NCBI RefSeq assembly: GCF_963678635.1
Contig: NC_087068.1
Span: 41,999,649 to 42,063,648, forward strand
Reading direction: 5' to 3'
Source: Symsagittifera roscoffensis
Taxonomy: Eukaryota; Xenacoelomorpha; Acoela; Convolutidae
DNA length: 64,000 bases
Shown here: piece after piece, positions 34,560-46,630 of the stretch
Position numbering within the stretch: position 1 is the stretch's first letter
Layout of the letters: each line of letters begins with the position of its first letter
Position numbers and translations under genes: made by a program
Notes under the pieces: model-generated
The model's input: the letters and a program-made list of their open reading frames with translations, nothing else
The model's database searches: none
What the model was told of the DNA's origin: nothing

Positions 34560-36010
34560 TTACTATACCTCAGGAGAAAGTCGATAGCATCCTAACATCA
34601 GAGAGTACAAATAGTTTCAAAGTAAAATCATCAAAAATTTTCATGAAGAAAGAGCACAATAGAAAAGTCAAATTTTTATATCCAATGTGGCAGATTTCGC
34701 CTATAAATAAAAAAAGAATGGGCTCAGTTCTAATCAATGGGGAATTAACTATTGGAACCTTGAATGCGCAAGTAAAATCAGCAAGTACTGGTAGTACGTT
34801 GGTTTTTGAGGTCCCAACGGGAATGGCACATGTGAGAAAGTGGGGGAACAGGAGTTTCGAACTTGATTCGGTATTGTACATAAACGATGTGAAAACAACT
34901 AGAGGACCAGTATTTTGGTACTCAAGTCGCGCTTTGCTCTTCGCAACAAAGAACAGTAAATACCTATCAGGGCAAATTGAAAGTTCGTGAAAAAAGGTCG
35001 TTTGCTGTTGAAGTTTTAAGGGATCAAAACATAATTCAGGGAGGCCTCGCAAATAAAACAAATCACGGTTCTGTATGTTTCACATCTGAGTAAAACACTT
35101 TTGATTTGTCAGAAAAATTTGGGGAATTAACCACTAAAGGTGTAATAAAAAGTGAACTAGATAGTTTTTTCAACTGCGACACATACTGCGTGTTCTCGAA
35201 AAGCACGAATGTGACATAGATGACATTATTTGGCTTTCAGCAAAAGAAACCGGAAGCGGAAGAAAGTTTAATAAAGAAAAAAATGCCTCGAGGTTACCAC
35301 TCTGAATTGGCGGGGGGCTCATTGTACATGCATCAATGTGCAGAAATAAAGGTCAAGTTCGCTGAAATATCTTTTTGCAAAGAAGAAGTACCGGCGGAAG
35401 TTAGAAATTTGAGCAGCGAGTCGCACATAAGATTTATGGACCCAATCAGCAGAATAATTTATCGCAAATATGATCTCACGCTGTGCAATAAAGTCTATCC
35501 CAATGCTTTTGAATTAGGTAATGGGTCCGGGTATCATAAGCAAAACAACTGAATTTGATCCGCACGCCAAAAAAATTAGAGAAACTGGCAAACAGTATGC
35601 AACTTTGAGCTCCTTTGATAATAGCGTAGAGGTGTTTTCACGGATAAAGCTTTGAGAGACAGTCAGTTGTCACAACTTATGAAGCATAGTCGTAAGACAA
35701 TAACAGGAAGGGAGGTATACCTGGGACAAAATGGGGAATATGCTCATGATCAATTGGACCATTTTGTTTGATAAATTTTACCACACAGCTGGTTATTTTT
35801 TCCATGTTTGCAAAAAGGGAAACACGGATTCTCCGTGATTGGGGAATAGCAAGAGAAGTCGCAATCACTACGCTAACAGTTTATCTTCTAGGTAACAATT
35901 TAGGATTGACTTTGCGTATATTTTTTGCGACAGCCTTAATAAAGAACGGGACAATTAAGGAAACGATACTCCAACCGTTAAACCTGTTGGGGGAGTACAG
36001 TTATTATTGA
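34560..36010 (+). pseudogene. env-like remnant downstream of pol
   Basis: Three broken frames (34643-34990, 35220-35552, 35768-36010) follow pol in the position expected for an envelope gene. The middle one has an ordered pattern of cysteines and the word DPISRII between CxxEVPAEV and a later LCNKVYP, an arrangement I associate with the envelope-like third ORF of errantivirus-type gypsy elements. The last frame is hydrophobic (LTVYLLGNNLGLTLRIFFATALI) and could be the membrane-anchor end. It is ancient and non-functional. The assignment rests on position plus a short motif. Confidence 0.45.
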
Positions 36011-37475
36011 CACTTGAGGAGTAACTCCAGAAGTAGATACAGACAGGAAAAAGAAAAACAATGTCTGGTAAAGGAAACAAACGTGCAATGCATGGGACAA
36101 CAGAAAAATATTTTTTTAAACCAAAAAGTAAGTCATACAAGCATAGCAAGCTCGGACAAGTTAAATCAAGACGCGTTTGAGTGCAATTAAAACAAAACAC
36201 AGTGCTACTTGTGAAATGAAGAATAAAAGAAACGAAAATACAGTGCCTAGATGCCGCAAAAGATGTGTTGTGCCATAAAATGAAAGTTTCTCCTTTTGAC
36301 AAAGTTTTTCATCTGATCAATAATTATAACCCTTTTTAACGTGAAATTAAACCAAAAGGAACACACTGATTTGCAAAAGTACCCACCATAATTGCTCCGT
36401 TGTGAGTGGAGCACTCCAATTTCAAGGAGAGGAACATTGTAGGGAAACTGAATTTTCCTGGTTAGTAAATTATAACTTAGTAGATAAGAACTTGAACTAG
36501 TTTGGCAAAGGTCATTGCTAGTTTATGATGTCTGAGAACTGTCAACGCATTAAATAACTTTAACAAATACACATACGCTGGGTCTTTTCCCCCGGATTGG
36601 CTCATTCGAACCCTCCGACGTGAACAAAAAGAGACGTTAAAGACGTTAACAGTGGAATCATTAAAAAAAAGAGGGAAGAAAAATTCTAGAATTCTAAATT
36701 TTCAAATTTTTGATTGGAACTGGAAAATTTCTCAGAAATGCAAAAACGGCCATTTTGTCGAGAAATTACGAGAAAAACACAACTGAATTAACGAGACGAA
36801 AATCAGTTGAAGAAAAACACGAGAAATACGAATCCTCTTTTCGTGGTAAGATGACACAATAGAACGCTTATCGTAACAAAATCTTAGGGAAAGAAGGTCC
36901 AGTGGGACATCCCGAGCGGATCCGTACCCTCCCGTACCACGAGATTAGAGAGTAGAAGACGAGATTAGAAGACGGAATTGGAGCCCCGGTGCCCAGAAGC
37001 TTTGGTATACTGTTGAAGACTATTAAACGCACATTTTTAGCTGCTGTGATGCGCTGAATAGTTTAATTAACTCCGATTTTACATAATATTTCAGATCATG
37101 AGTAGTTAAAAAAGAGGAAAGAGTCAATCCAATTCCTATGGATTCAGTATATAACTGTCACTAAAAACATAGTAAAAAATGGATTCCGAGCCGTGTTTTT
37201 AATAGTAATCACGTAGTCTGGGGATCCGAGACCCAGCTAGGTGGTTACTTTTGGATGTGAACGAAAGCTGATTAAAAGTCGTTTGAGTGATGGCCTAAAA
37301 GTGGTAAATTTTTACTAAGTCCTAAACAGACCAGAAAAGTGGCTAGGTCTAGACGGTTAAAAACGAGTAGAACTAAGGTAACTGACGCCTGCCAGTCGTC
37401 AGTAGGTTCTTTTTCTACGCTCCGTCACTTTGTATGTCTGGGCAAATGTTACATGTCTTGACAGGCGGGAGAAAA
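36011..37475. other. 3' region of the decayed gypsy, no intact gene
   Basis: A purine-rich word (AAGGAGAGGAA, about 36424-36434) is a possible polypurine tract. At about 37105-37250 the sequence resembles the inverse complement of the repeat at 25000-25180 (GGTCTGGGGATCCGAGACCC), and AAATGTTACA near 37450 looks like the end of an inverted LTR of the 38413-39323 family. No ORF of note. Confidence 0.4.
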
Positions 37476-37560
37476 CTTCACTTTATGTAGTGTCAGAAAA
37501 AGCTGATAAAAGGTGCGAAGATCCGTAATCTGGGTAAAATCAAAAAATACTCGGATTAAG
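37476..37560 (+). repeat. Decayed gypsy 3' LTR remnant, first part
   Basis: CTTCACTTTATGTAGTGTCAG through CTCGGATTAAG matches 25844-25930 and 29479-29565. It is cut at 37560 by an inserted LTR and resumes at 39385. Confidence 0.75.
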
Positions 37561-37564
37561 CATG

Positions 37565-39381
37565 TGTAACAGTCGCCTGCTTAAATCACATATGAGGTTA
37601 AAGAAAAATAGGCCCTATAACCATTGGCTCAAGAGACGGGGACTATCTCTTGTGTTTTTCTACCTCGAACGGTTGGAGGCAATTCGGTTCACTTGCGACA
37701 TGAGACTAAAACCCTCGTTACAGCTTAGAGGCCACTACCAAAATACCCCAACACTCTAGAAAATAAGAACGTCCCCATACATAGGTCTCAAAATACACAA
37801 AATACGCGAGCGCTGTTAAAACAGGGTCGGAACAGTCCGTACAGTTACTCTTTATTAGACAGTGGAACTTTGATCCATTTCAGATGGATCAACCTGAAAC
37901 TCTCCTTCCCTCAACATAACAATTATAAAACACACTCAAGAAAACCAAATTGGGTACTCACATACCAGCACACTCGAGAATTGGAGTAAATAAATTAATC
38001 AGCAGCTCTAGCATCAAAGGAAATTAAGTTTTAACTCAAGAAGTTTGTAATTAACGAACTCCAGCAAAGGAAGTGAGTTTTAATTTGATAACTGAGTTTT
38101 TGGGGCTGGACCATTGGAAGACTTCGGTTTTCCACCTTTCCACTGAAGGTTCACTCTGGTCCACTTCGAATTAATGTCTTCCTCTTTTGCAATTGCTCTG
38201 TCTCCTATTTCAGGATAAGACAGCTCTACTCACTTGTGTTTCTTATGTCTGGAAATAGCAATTAGCAATTTCGCGCTGCTTTTTTGACTACTTTCCCGCG
38301 ATTGTAATTTGGTTGTTCTGATCTTGTATTTCTGAGATTTTCAGTTGTCGCGAGAAAAGTTGAGCATGACAGGCTCAATCCAAATTTTTGAAAAATTCCA
38401 TTTCACCCCAAATGTAACATTCGCACGGAAGTACATATCGACAGAAAATAAAGCTAGGTTCTAAGAAGACTGGCCAACGTCTAAACAGAGCTCTACATGC
38501 TTTTCACCGTCTCTACCAAAGCCAGTTTTTTTGGTGGTCTTTCTAACATCGGGTCGAGAAAAACGTTACTGCTTTCGACTTTGGTCAAAACACTCAAATT
38601 AACTTACTTACATGCAAAATTAGTGAGCTCATGGCTGGGTCTCAGTATCCTCAGACCACGAGGTCACTCCTAAAAACAGGGCTACTACTACTTATTATAT
38701 TACTAGTGTTTTTGATCAGTAGAGAAAAATCATCATCCCCATCGAAGATGGATCAACCTTTTCCCCCAACTCCTAGCTTCTCATCGTCGTAAAAGGAATT
38801 CAAATGTTAAATAAATTCAATTCAAGACATAACCGGGAAGCTGAAAGTTTGTATACAATGATATAAGTTCCAGTCTCGAGACCCCTCCGGATTCTTGAAT
38901 CAGGAGAAATAACAACCTTGTCTTCTTTCCGGAAGGCTGTTTTCCACCCTTCACCGTTGTTGTGAACGGCCTTGCAACAATTGTAGCGGCACAATCGTTG
39001 CAACTCGGAACGGTCTCTGCTAACTCTGCAATTCGTTGTTGTTTTTCTATCGAAATTCTCGTAGTTATCACTATCGCATCTATTGTTGTTCTGATTTTTT
39101 CTGGTTTTCTTCCAAAATGGCTGTTTTTGCCGTTTCTCGGAAGTGCGACTTCTCAATTCAAATTTTTAAAATTTCAAAATACCAGAATATCTTGACCTTC
39201 ACCGTTTGACTAATCGTCCCAAAAACGTCACTAATCTCTTAAAACTGTCAATTTGGAAGGTTAGCTGCTAACAATTTGAAATCGCCGAATCTGCATTTTC
39301 GTTCATTCTAGTCGAATGTCACAAAAATTACGTTTTTCGAATTGCTCAAAGTCAAACTTCCAAATATGACCGAATGGCACA
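37565..39381 (-). mobile_element. Solo LTR of the giant-element family, with a nested insertion
   Basis: Ends (TGTAACAGTCG on the left, ATGGCACA on the right in plus reading) and internal sequence match the LTR at 41015-41892 across about 900 bp. ATG flanks both sides as an imperfect target repeat. The extra 911 bp is the nested LTR at 38413-39323. It was inserted into the 3' LTR of the decayed gypsy. Confidence 0.75.
38413..39323 (+). mobile_element. Nested solo LTR-like element, 911 bp
   Basis: Begins TGTAACATTCG and ends CGAATGTCACA, so the termini are an 11-bp inverted repeat with one mismatch and obey TG...CA. It is absent from the homologous place in the LTR at 41015-41892. Inside are words shared with 25000-25200 (GGGTCTCAGTATCC, GGGCTACTA, CTAGCT) and a GATGGATCAACCTTTTC block also present in the host LTR, so the families are distantly related. 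There is no coding sequence. Confidence 0.65.
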
Positions 39382-39384
39382 ATG

Positions 39385-39640
39385 GAAACAGGGCAACACG
39401 GGAACATCGTATAAATTTTACAATCAGAGCAATTAGTTGGTTTATAAATCCTTCGTTGATAATCCCTATCAATTATAAATTGCTGTAATTATCACACAAG
39501 TCTGCGAGACCATCTTTGAATAGAAATATTGAAGCAGTTAAAGATATTTCGAATTTTAAATTAAAATTATACGCAATCCTTGTTTCATTCCGAGAAAGTA
39601 CGTTTTGGGCTGTTCCTACAATTTTCAAATTTGACAAAGC
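39385..39640 (+). repeat. Decayed gypsy 3' LTR remnant, second part
   Basis: CAACACGGGAACATCGT through GAAGCAGTTAAAGATATTTCGAA continues, in the right order, the LTR sequence seen whole at 25945-26140 and 29575-29775. This third copy downstream of pol and env is what identifies those upstream stretches as LTR-derived. Confidence 0.75.
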
Positions 39641-41014
39641 ACTAAAAGTGTGCAAAAACGTTTGTTTATTTACAAAGATAACTGATTTTTCAGGTTTTTT
39701 TTTTAAAGTTTGTGTTTATTTTTGATGTTGAAAACACTACGTTTTGCCGTAATTTTGATGAAAACAAGGTAGTAAAGTTAGCACAAGGATTTGAGTCAGT
39801 TAAAACATAGGTCATTTAAAAAAAATTGCAAATTTTATTAAGTTTATTTTCAAGCCAGTCATCAGTTTCTGTTGCTATCTAAAATGCAAGCATACGCTGT
39901 GGCAAAGTATCAGATTTTGGTTTTAAAATTTTTTCTGCCAGATCGTAGTTTTGCTGCTTGGGTTAATGCACCCAGTGTTAAATTGAAAGCGCTGCATATC
40001 AGGGCAAGCATAGTTTTTTCAAATGTGGTTACACGTAATTGATGGAAAAACTTGAAATTCAAACTTGATGTTAACCTTTAAACAATAGGACTCAAAAACC
40101 CTTGAGTAGAAGATGTTCCCAAAAGCTTCAGTTTTTACGATTAATCTTTGACCTAATTATAAATAAACCATTCTTCTCTACTGATTAAATGTTCATCTGT
40201 CGTCTTGATGTCCTGTCTCTTTAGTAACTTAGAGCCGGTTTCTCTTATGAAATTTCTTGGTTATTTTTTCATGATTACCCTTGTGAAAAACAAGGTTATC
40301 TCAATCGGGTACTGAGATTTTTTCTCGTAAATAACTTTGTTCCGAGGACTCATCCATTTCCCGTGCTCCTTCCTCTTACGGGGTCATTCAACATCTGACA
40401 TCTTCAATTTCTTGAACACTAACTTAGAATTGCAATCTTTTTGTGTGATGTTGTGTGACCTACACGTGCTTAATGTTCAAAAATGGAGGTTCAACAATTT
40501 GTTTGTTGATTTTTTACTTCAAAGATTCAAACAGGTTCAGTTTTTGTCATATCGACTTCTGCCATACGACTTCTGTCATCAACTTTCTGCCATGCGACCA
40601 AAATGTGATCTGTTTTTGTTCGATCAAAAAGGAGTGTACTATACGTCAAAATCAATGATAAAGTACTTTATTTGCATAACAAGCTGAAAATGGTAGGAAG
40701 GAAGGGATGAAAAAAACTTCAAGTTTTTTTATTCAGTCGTGTATGACAAAACAATCTGAATTTTTGCGACATTTGAAACTGAAAGTCAACGAAATTCTGC
40801 ATGTAAATGAGTTATTATCCATGGTTTGGCCGATCGTTTTTAAGCCGTAAAAGTTTCCTTGAGCCGGGCTTACGAAAGACCACTTTGAACTGGCTCTGAT
40901 AGAGAGTTGAAAGCACTTGAGGCTCTTGCACGTTAGTCAATCGTTATAAGGCTTAACCTCCTATTAGCTCGTTATGCACTTTCGGGAGAATGTTACACTT
41001 ATGATTCGTAATTT
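39641..41014. other. AT-rich sequence, no recognised gene
   Basis: A 116-codon plus frame at 40337-40687 has no recognisable domain and biased composition (Phe, Leu, Cys); I do not call it. A small local repeat of CTGCCATACGACTTC lies near 40560-40600. Confidence 0.4.
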
Positions 41015-41892
41015 TGTAACAGTCGTCTACTTCGGTCACAAATGAGGTTAAAGAAAAATAGGCCATATAACCATTGGCTCAAGAGTCAGGGACACTATCT
41101 CTTGTGTTTTTCCACCTCGAACGGTCGGAGCCAATTCAGTTCACTTGCGACATGAGACTAAAAACCCGTTACAGCTTAAAGGCCACTACCAAAATACCCC
41201 CCACTCTAGAAAATAAGAACGTTCCCATACTCAGGTCTCAATATACCCAAAATACACGAACGCCGTTAAAAACAGGGTCGGAACAATCCGTACAGTTACT
41301 TTTTATCAGACAGTGAAGCTTTGATCCATTTCAGATGGATCAACCTAAAACTCTCCTTACCTCAACCTAAAACTCTCCTTACAATCATAAAACACACTCA
41401 AGAAAATTAAATTGGGTACTCACATACCAGCACACTCGAGAATTAGAGGTAACTAAATTAGTAAGCAACTTGAGAATAATTGGGGAATTAAGTTTGGTTC
41501 AATAGTTCTAATCGAACAAGTTTTATCTCAAGAATGGAGTTTTGGTTCTGGACCATTGGGACACCTCGGTTGTCCACTTTTCCACCGAAGGTTCACTCTG
41601 GTCCAACTGAATTTCGATGTTCTTTGTTTTCTGTATCAAGATAGGGTAGCTCTACTCTCGTATTACTTAGATGTCGGAAATTGCGAATAGCAATTTCCCG
41701 CTGCTTAAATTGACCACTTTCCCGCGTTTGTTATCCGGTCGTTCTGATCTTGTATTTCTGAAATTTTCAGTTTTCGCGAGAAAGTTGAGCATGACAGGCC
41801 ATACTAGAATTTTTGAAAAATTAAATTTCCTCCCAACATTACGTAGTTCGTATTCCTCAAGGTCAAACTTCCAAATATGACCGACTGGCACA
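41015..41892 (-). repeat. LTR (probable 3' LTR of the giant element)
   Basis: 878 bp; on the minus strand it begins TGTGCCAGTCGG and ends GACTGTTACA. Just upstream on that strand lies CCGGGGAGTA, a weak polypurine tract. The homologous LTR at 37565-39381 proves the ends. I assign it to the giant element by position, orientation and the CTCAAG-rich composition both share. The 5' LTR, which would prove it, is not in view. Confidence 0.65.
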
Positions 41893-42323
41893 TACTCCCC
41901 GGACAGATCGATGTCCTCATCGCGTGTGACCGCCTGCCAGTGAGTCCCCAGAATACCGAGTGTTGCTCAAGATACAGTGCCAGTGGTCATTTACAGAAGT
42001 TTGCAGAAGACTTAAGTTTATCTACACCCCAAAATTCACAACCATATAAAACTGTCACACTATCACTGAACAGCAATCAAAATTTTCATATACCTGCACC
42101 TTAAATATCCGCTTTTGAAGCTTATGATTAAATTTTTTTTTGTCCTATCCAATCAGGAAATTGTCATGCAAAATTTTGATTTATATAATAACTATAGCAT
42201 ATTAATAACAATATTTTATTTTGTTAAAATTTCTTTTTCGTGACCTCGAATTTCATCCGAGTTCACACTCGAGCCCCCTCTTTTCCCTCTCAAGACTCAA
42301 GAAACCCACATTGAGCTCGCGGC
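41893..42323 (-). other. 3' untranslated region of the giant element
   Basis: AT-rich, no frame. It lies between the last codon of ORF2 and the LTR. Confidence 0.5.
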
Positions 42324-44400
42324 TCACTTTGTATTCCTAGCCTTTGAAGTGCTAGGACCCGATGAATTTGACACCGTGATCTGCCTTAGCAGCGCTTCCT
42401 CATCATCAGAGCTGATCACGATTTCTTCCCATGCTTTCAATTGTTCGAAGGATCGCATCCACTCCTTATGCTCCTGCAACCTCATTGCCTGATTTGGCAA
42501 ACCTTTCACTTTCAATTCCTTGTTCAAGCAAAAAAACAAAAGGAATTGTGCAGGCTCAAGCTCACGTTCTTCGCCAAGTCCTCCTCCAGTATCGATTCTC
42601 TTGCTTTGGTATTATCTCTAGACACCCTACCGACTCTTTTCCAACCTGTTGTAATCGCATTTCGATGGGTCAGCAGAGGTCTCTTGAAGGCTTGCGGACC
42701 TATCTCCGCCAGGAACTGTCGGTATTCCTTTTCATATTTCTTCATGTGATCTTTCGTCGCTATGTACAACCAAGATGTTAACGTCGCTCGAAACCACGGA
42801 AAGAACCTTATGCGGCTCCATACGTGCCTGACTTCCATTGGTATGGCGAATACCTTGCATACAGTCTCAAGCAACTCAAGTCTCCTGCTGTAATCTATAG
42901 CGTATATCGATTCCGCCGTTGGTGTCTTCAACTTCCTATATTTCGTTACATTTTCATCGATCCATCGTAACGCCAACATCGTACTTACTACCAAGATGGT
43001 CACCTTCTTCTGATGATCGGGTAACCCGATTGACCGAATTTCTTCTACATCCCACACTAAACAAAGGTTTGAGTGCTCGGGGTACCACACTGTCTGTGCC
43101 AAGTAATGGCATGGGCATTCCCCATGTGTAATCTCTATGCTTCGGAGATTGCGTTCTCCCGAGGCTTCCAGCAGCGGCTCTAGTTCAATCATTTTCTCGT
43201 GCGCCATATCATTTTCCTCATGCGCTGGGACACTATTCATCGGCTTCCCGATGGCATTTTGTCTCTCAAAATCACTCGTGTTTTCGTCTCCTAAGCTCAA
43301 GAGTTCTTCTCCCCAGATCTCACTCAAGTCATCTCTTTGTGCCCTTGTCACCGTTCTCAGGATCTTCCTCAACAGCCTATGTGAATGATGCGACATTCGA
43401 GCCAGTCGTACGCTTTTGGGTACCGAGAAGGCCTTATCCACTAGTATCCTTTGGCTGGATACCTCCACCATTGCCATGTGCAATGGATAATGGCTCCCAC
43501 ATAGGTTGGCCATTACTGATCCCACCAAGGGATTTGCATTTACAAGCAGACCATAAGCTTCGCTCAGGAGAAATCCCATCTCCCCCATTAGACCGATCTT
43601 CCACTCTCTGATATGTTTCTGGGTGGTTTGCAACGCCACCGGCCACGACTCCACGCTTAACGCAGTCACCAAATGGTGTTCAGACTCCAGCATCTCCAGT
43701 GATTGCAGGCTACACATTCTAGAGGAGAACCCCAGCGCCGTTGCTATATTTACTGTAGTGTTCGTACAGCATTCAGCCATTATCTGCACCTCGCTCTTCT
43801 CTCTTTCTGTTATGTCACCAAACCAAGCGACTAGGTCTTCTCTCTGGAAAGATTGTATTCTGACACATGATCTTCCATCACAGGTGTGCCCTCCGCCTCC
43901 GCGCGTCAAGTCAAGACAGCTGCCAGGTTCCAACTTCTTCACTGATCCCAGCTTACTCGCTGCTTCGCCCGACTCTTTACTCTGTGGTAGAATCAATTTG
44001 TGTATTACGTCCAAAATTCCCAGGACCTCATCTTTTGTTGGCGTTAGCCTCATCCGTTCCGTGACTTCTTCAATCAAGCTCGCATGGGAATGTGGACACC
44101 AGGAGGATCTCAACAATTTTCAAACAGTACCCAAATTCGTAGTCATCATGCCATTTCCATTCCCCATCCTTAATTCCACTCTTTTGCTCGAGCGCGGCAC
44201 GCTTATCACCTTGGGTGTCGCCTCAAGTAGCAGGCCTAGGCTCGGTTTCTCCCTCTCCATTGAATTGATTATGATTATCTTCTCCGTCCAAAACTTCAAC
44301 AGCTCCGTCACCTCGTGATTCCTGTGAGCGCTCCCGGCCTCTGAATTCAAGAAAGGATTGTACGCTATTCCCATCACTCCAGACACGTATTGATACTCTC
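42324..44400 (-). pseudogene. Giant-element ORF2, C-terminal part, unknown function
   Basis: The main frame runs 44400 to 42524 with one TGA at 44120, then shifts in an A-rich run at about 42530 and ends at 42324 (SSGPSTSKARNTK). The protein is mostly helical in appearance. It has a Gly/Cys turn (RGGGGHTCDGRSCV), a cluster CTNTTVNIATALGFSSRMC, a HYLAQTVWYPEHSNLCLVWDV stretch and a basic end. I see no transmembrane anchor, so an envelope role is not supported. I recognise no family. It continues the long frame coming from 46630. Confidence 0.55.
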
Positions 44401-46630
44401 CCTTTTATTGGGTCTCGAGTAATCCTCAGCCAAGGCGAAGTTGCGATGCACATCATGCCCCTCTTCAAATTTCTTGTTGTGGAATCTTCGTATCTCATCA
44501 ACATTCCCATGATTCTCTAGGGATTGCCTCGAGTCATCTTCCTTCTCAACTCTGGTACACGTTCAGTATGACGGTGGATACTCTTCTCTCCATGGTTTTG
44601 CTCCCCATGGCCTTCTGATGACACGCTTGGACGGTGTTATTAGTCATTACGGACATTATCCACCTCAAGAAACAAGTGGCATCTTTTCTTCTCGCCAGAC
44701 TCAAACCGGAGTTATCTCTCGCGACGTGTTGTACCAGCATCTGATAGACTTCTAGGTTTTTGTTGCCCAATTTCAATTTGTCACGTGAAGTCAATACCTC
44801 CAATTCTATTCCCACTAGGCTCCACGCGAACATCAGCTGTCCCGCTGTTCTAACGAAAGGACTTGCCATCAGAGGCAATGCGGATGAAGGTGTTCTCATC
44901 GCCTCTTCAAAGTAATCCCGCAACAAGCTCTGCCAAGTCCTCTTTAGCTGACTTCCCAATTCTAACTTGTTGATCTCGGCTTTCTGTTGAGTAGCCCAAT
45001 TGCGACGCTTGCGAGACACCCCATTATCAAGCTTCTTCAGACAGTCCTCCAATTCCTCCATCGTCTCTAGGGCCGCCCACCAATTTCGAGCCGTATTCCT
45101 TGTCGCATTCTTCTCAAGAGGGTCGTTGGTCACTTGTTTGCCAATAGCCTGATATTCGCTCGAGATCCATTCTTTGCCAACATCCACTCCCCATGTTTGT
45201 CCATTCGTCGAACCCTTTTTTGAGCCTGCCTTCTGAGGTTTGAAGTCTTCTTCCGTTACCAGACTTGTCGAGACCTCTATCTCTTCCACTACTTGGGCTA
45301 GCCTCCTTGTTTCGGAGCTACTCTTGTAGGCTGCAGTCTTCCACCACGCTAGGATCATGGGGGCAGTCCCCCTCAAGTTCTTCTCAGAGACAGCATCCAC
45401 CGACGGGCTGCTCAACTCCACTATCTCCCGTTTCCTCTTTCGAGACTTCATACCTTTGCTTGGGGGTGTCGCCACTATCATCACTGATTCAATCTCTCTG
45501 TCCCGGTCCGACCCTTCCAACTCTTGCCTCCCCCCTGCTCGAGCTTTAAGGATATTTGTACTTTTAATCATATTACTAGTCTTAATCTTATCCTCTCCTT
45601 TAACGTCAATTATCTTATCATCAGTTTTTTTCTTCAGAGTAGAGCCGTTTTTACATTCATCATCCTTGGTCTTCTGTCTCGTCTCCCTCAACTTGACCAT
45701 CTTGCTCAGCAACTCCTTTCTTGCTTTTTCATCCAGCCCGGTGCCCATCAACACCGGTTCCCCAAACTTGACCACCGTGTTCCACAGTTCTTCCTTGAAG
45801 TTATCTAGCGTGGTCTCACCCTTCGTCTCATGATTAAATTCACTCAAGAATTCACGCCAAGCCTTATCATCCAGAGTCCCTAGAAACATGCTCTTGTTCC
45901 CCTCAAACGTGTTCTTCTGGCTCTCTTCTGTACTCAAGAGTATCATCCCCATGTTGGAAGTCTCGCTTGTCAATGGTAGTTCCAGGTTCTTACGAGTGGA
46001 TGAGGTCAGAGGTGGCGTGGCAGTGTCCGCCCAATCGTCTCCGTTCAGGTCCTGCAGTAGTTCCTGGGCGGTGAAATCCTCCTCAGCTGGTTTCGGCTCA
46101 AGCGTATTCCCTACTTTCATTTCCTCTCCTGTTTCACTGAGAGTTTCATCCATGCTTTCTTCTTCTGACTCGGCTCGCCTTTTCTCAAGTATCTTCCTGA
46201 ATCGGTCTTCTACGGGGCCGCTTCTCTTGTTCCCAGGGGTGCCTACTGATAGGGGCGAGGGTGTCGCTGGATCGTGCTTCTTGTATTCCGTCAGAGCCAC
46301 ATATAACAAGCCTGCCGAATCCAGCTCTTTCCCTTCTTGTTTCATTTCCACCTGTTCTAGTCCGTAAGGCGCCCGGTACTTTCTTGTGGCAAAATTCATC
46401 TCGTCCTTCAGCGCGATGTGCCCTTCTTCTACGATCATCCTGCCATCATCCCATATCGGTGATGTGTTTTCCAAGTTCGCCTGATCGAGCATTCTTAAGA
46501 TCTCCCGCACCTCGAACTTTGGAGGCATTGAGCCTCTCAGTTTCTTCGCTTGAGTCGTCCATGAGTTTATCTTGATATCACAGGTGTGGAATAGACCGCT
46601 GCTGTATACCCAATGAAGGGTCCCAGCCAT
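44401..46630 (-). pseudogene. Giant-element ORF2, central part, unknown function
   Basis: A frame of nearly 700 codons open from 46630 to 44546, then a short stretch in another frame (about 44550-44400: SRQSLENHGN, FALAEDYSRP) before the frame returns. The first half is acidic and low in complexity (AESEEESMDETLSETGEE), the middle Lys/Glu-rich (KARKELLSKMVKLRE), the last part more globular (NWWAALETMEELEDCLKKL ... TWQSLLRDYFEEAMR). No family recognised. The upstream frame overlaps it by 53 bp at 46578-46630, indicating a 1-nt shift. Confidence 0.5.

Noticed and set aside
40337-40687. 116-codon plus-strand ORF as a host gene
   Set aside because: Biased composition, no domain, no splice or promoter context; likely chance in AT-rich DNA.
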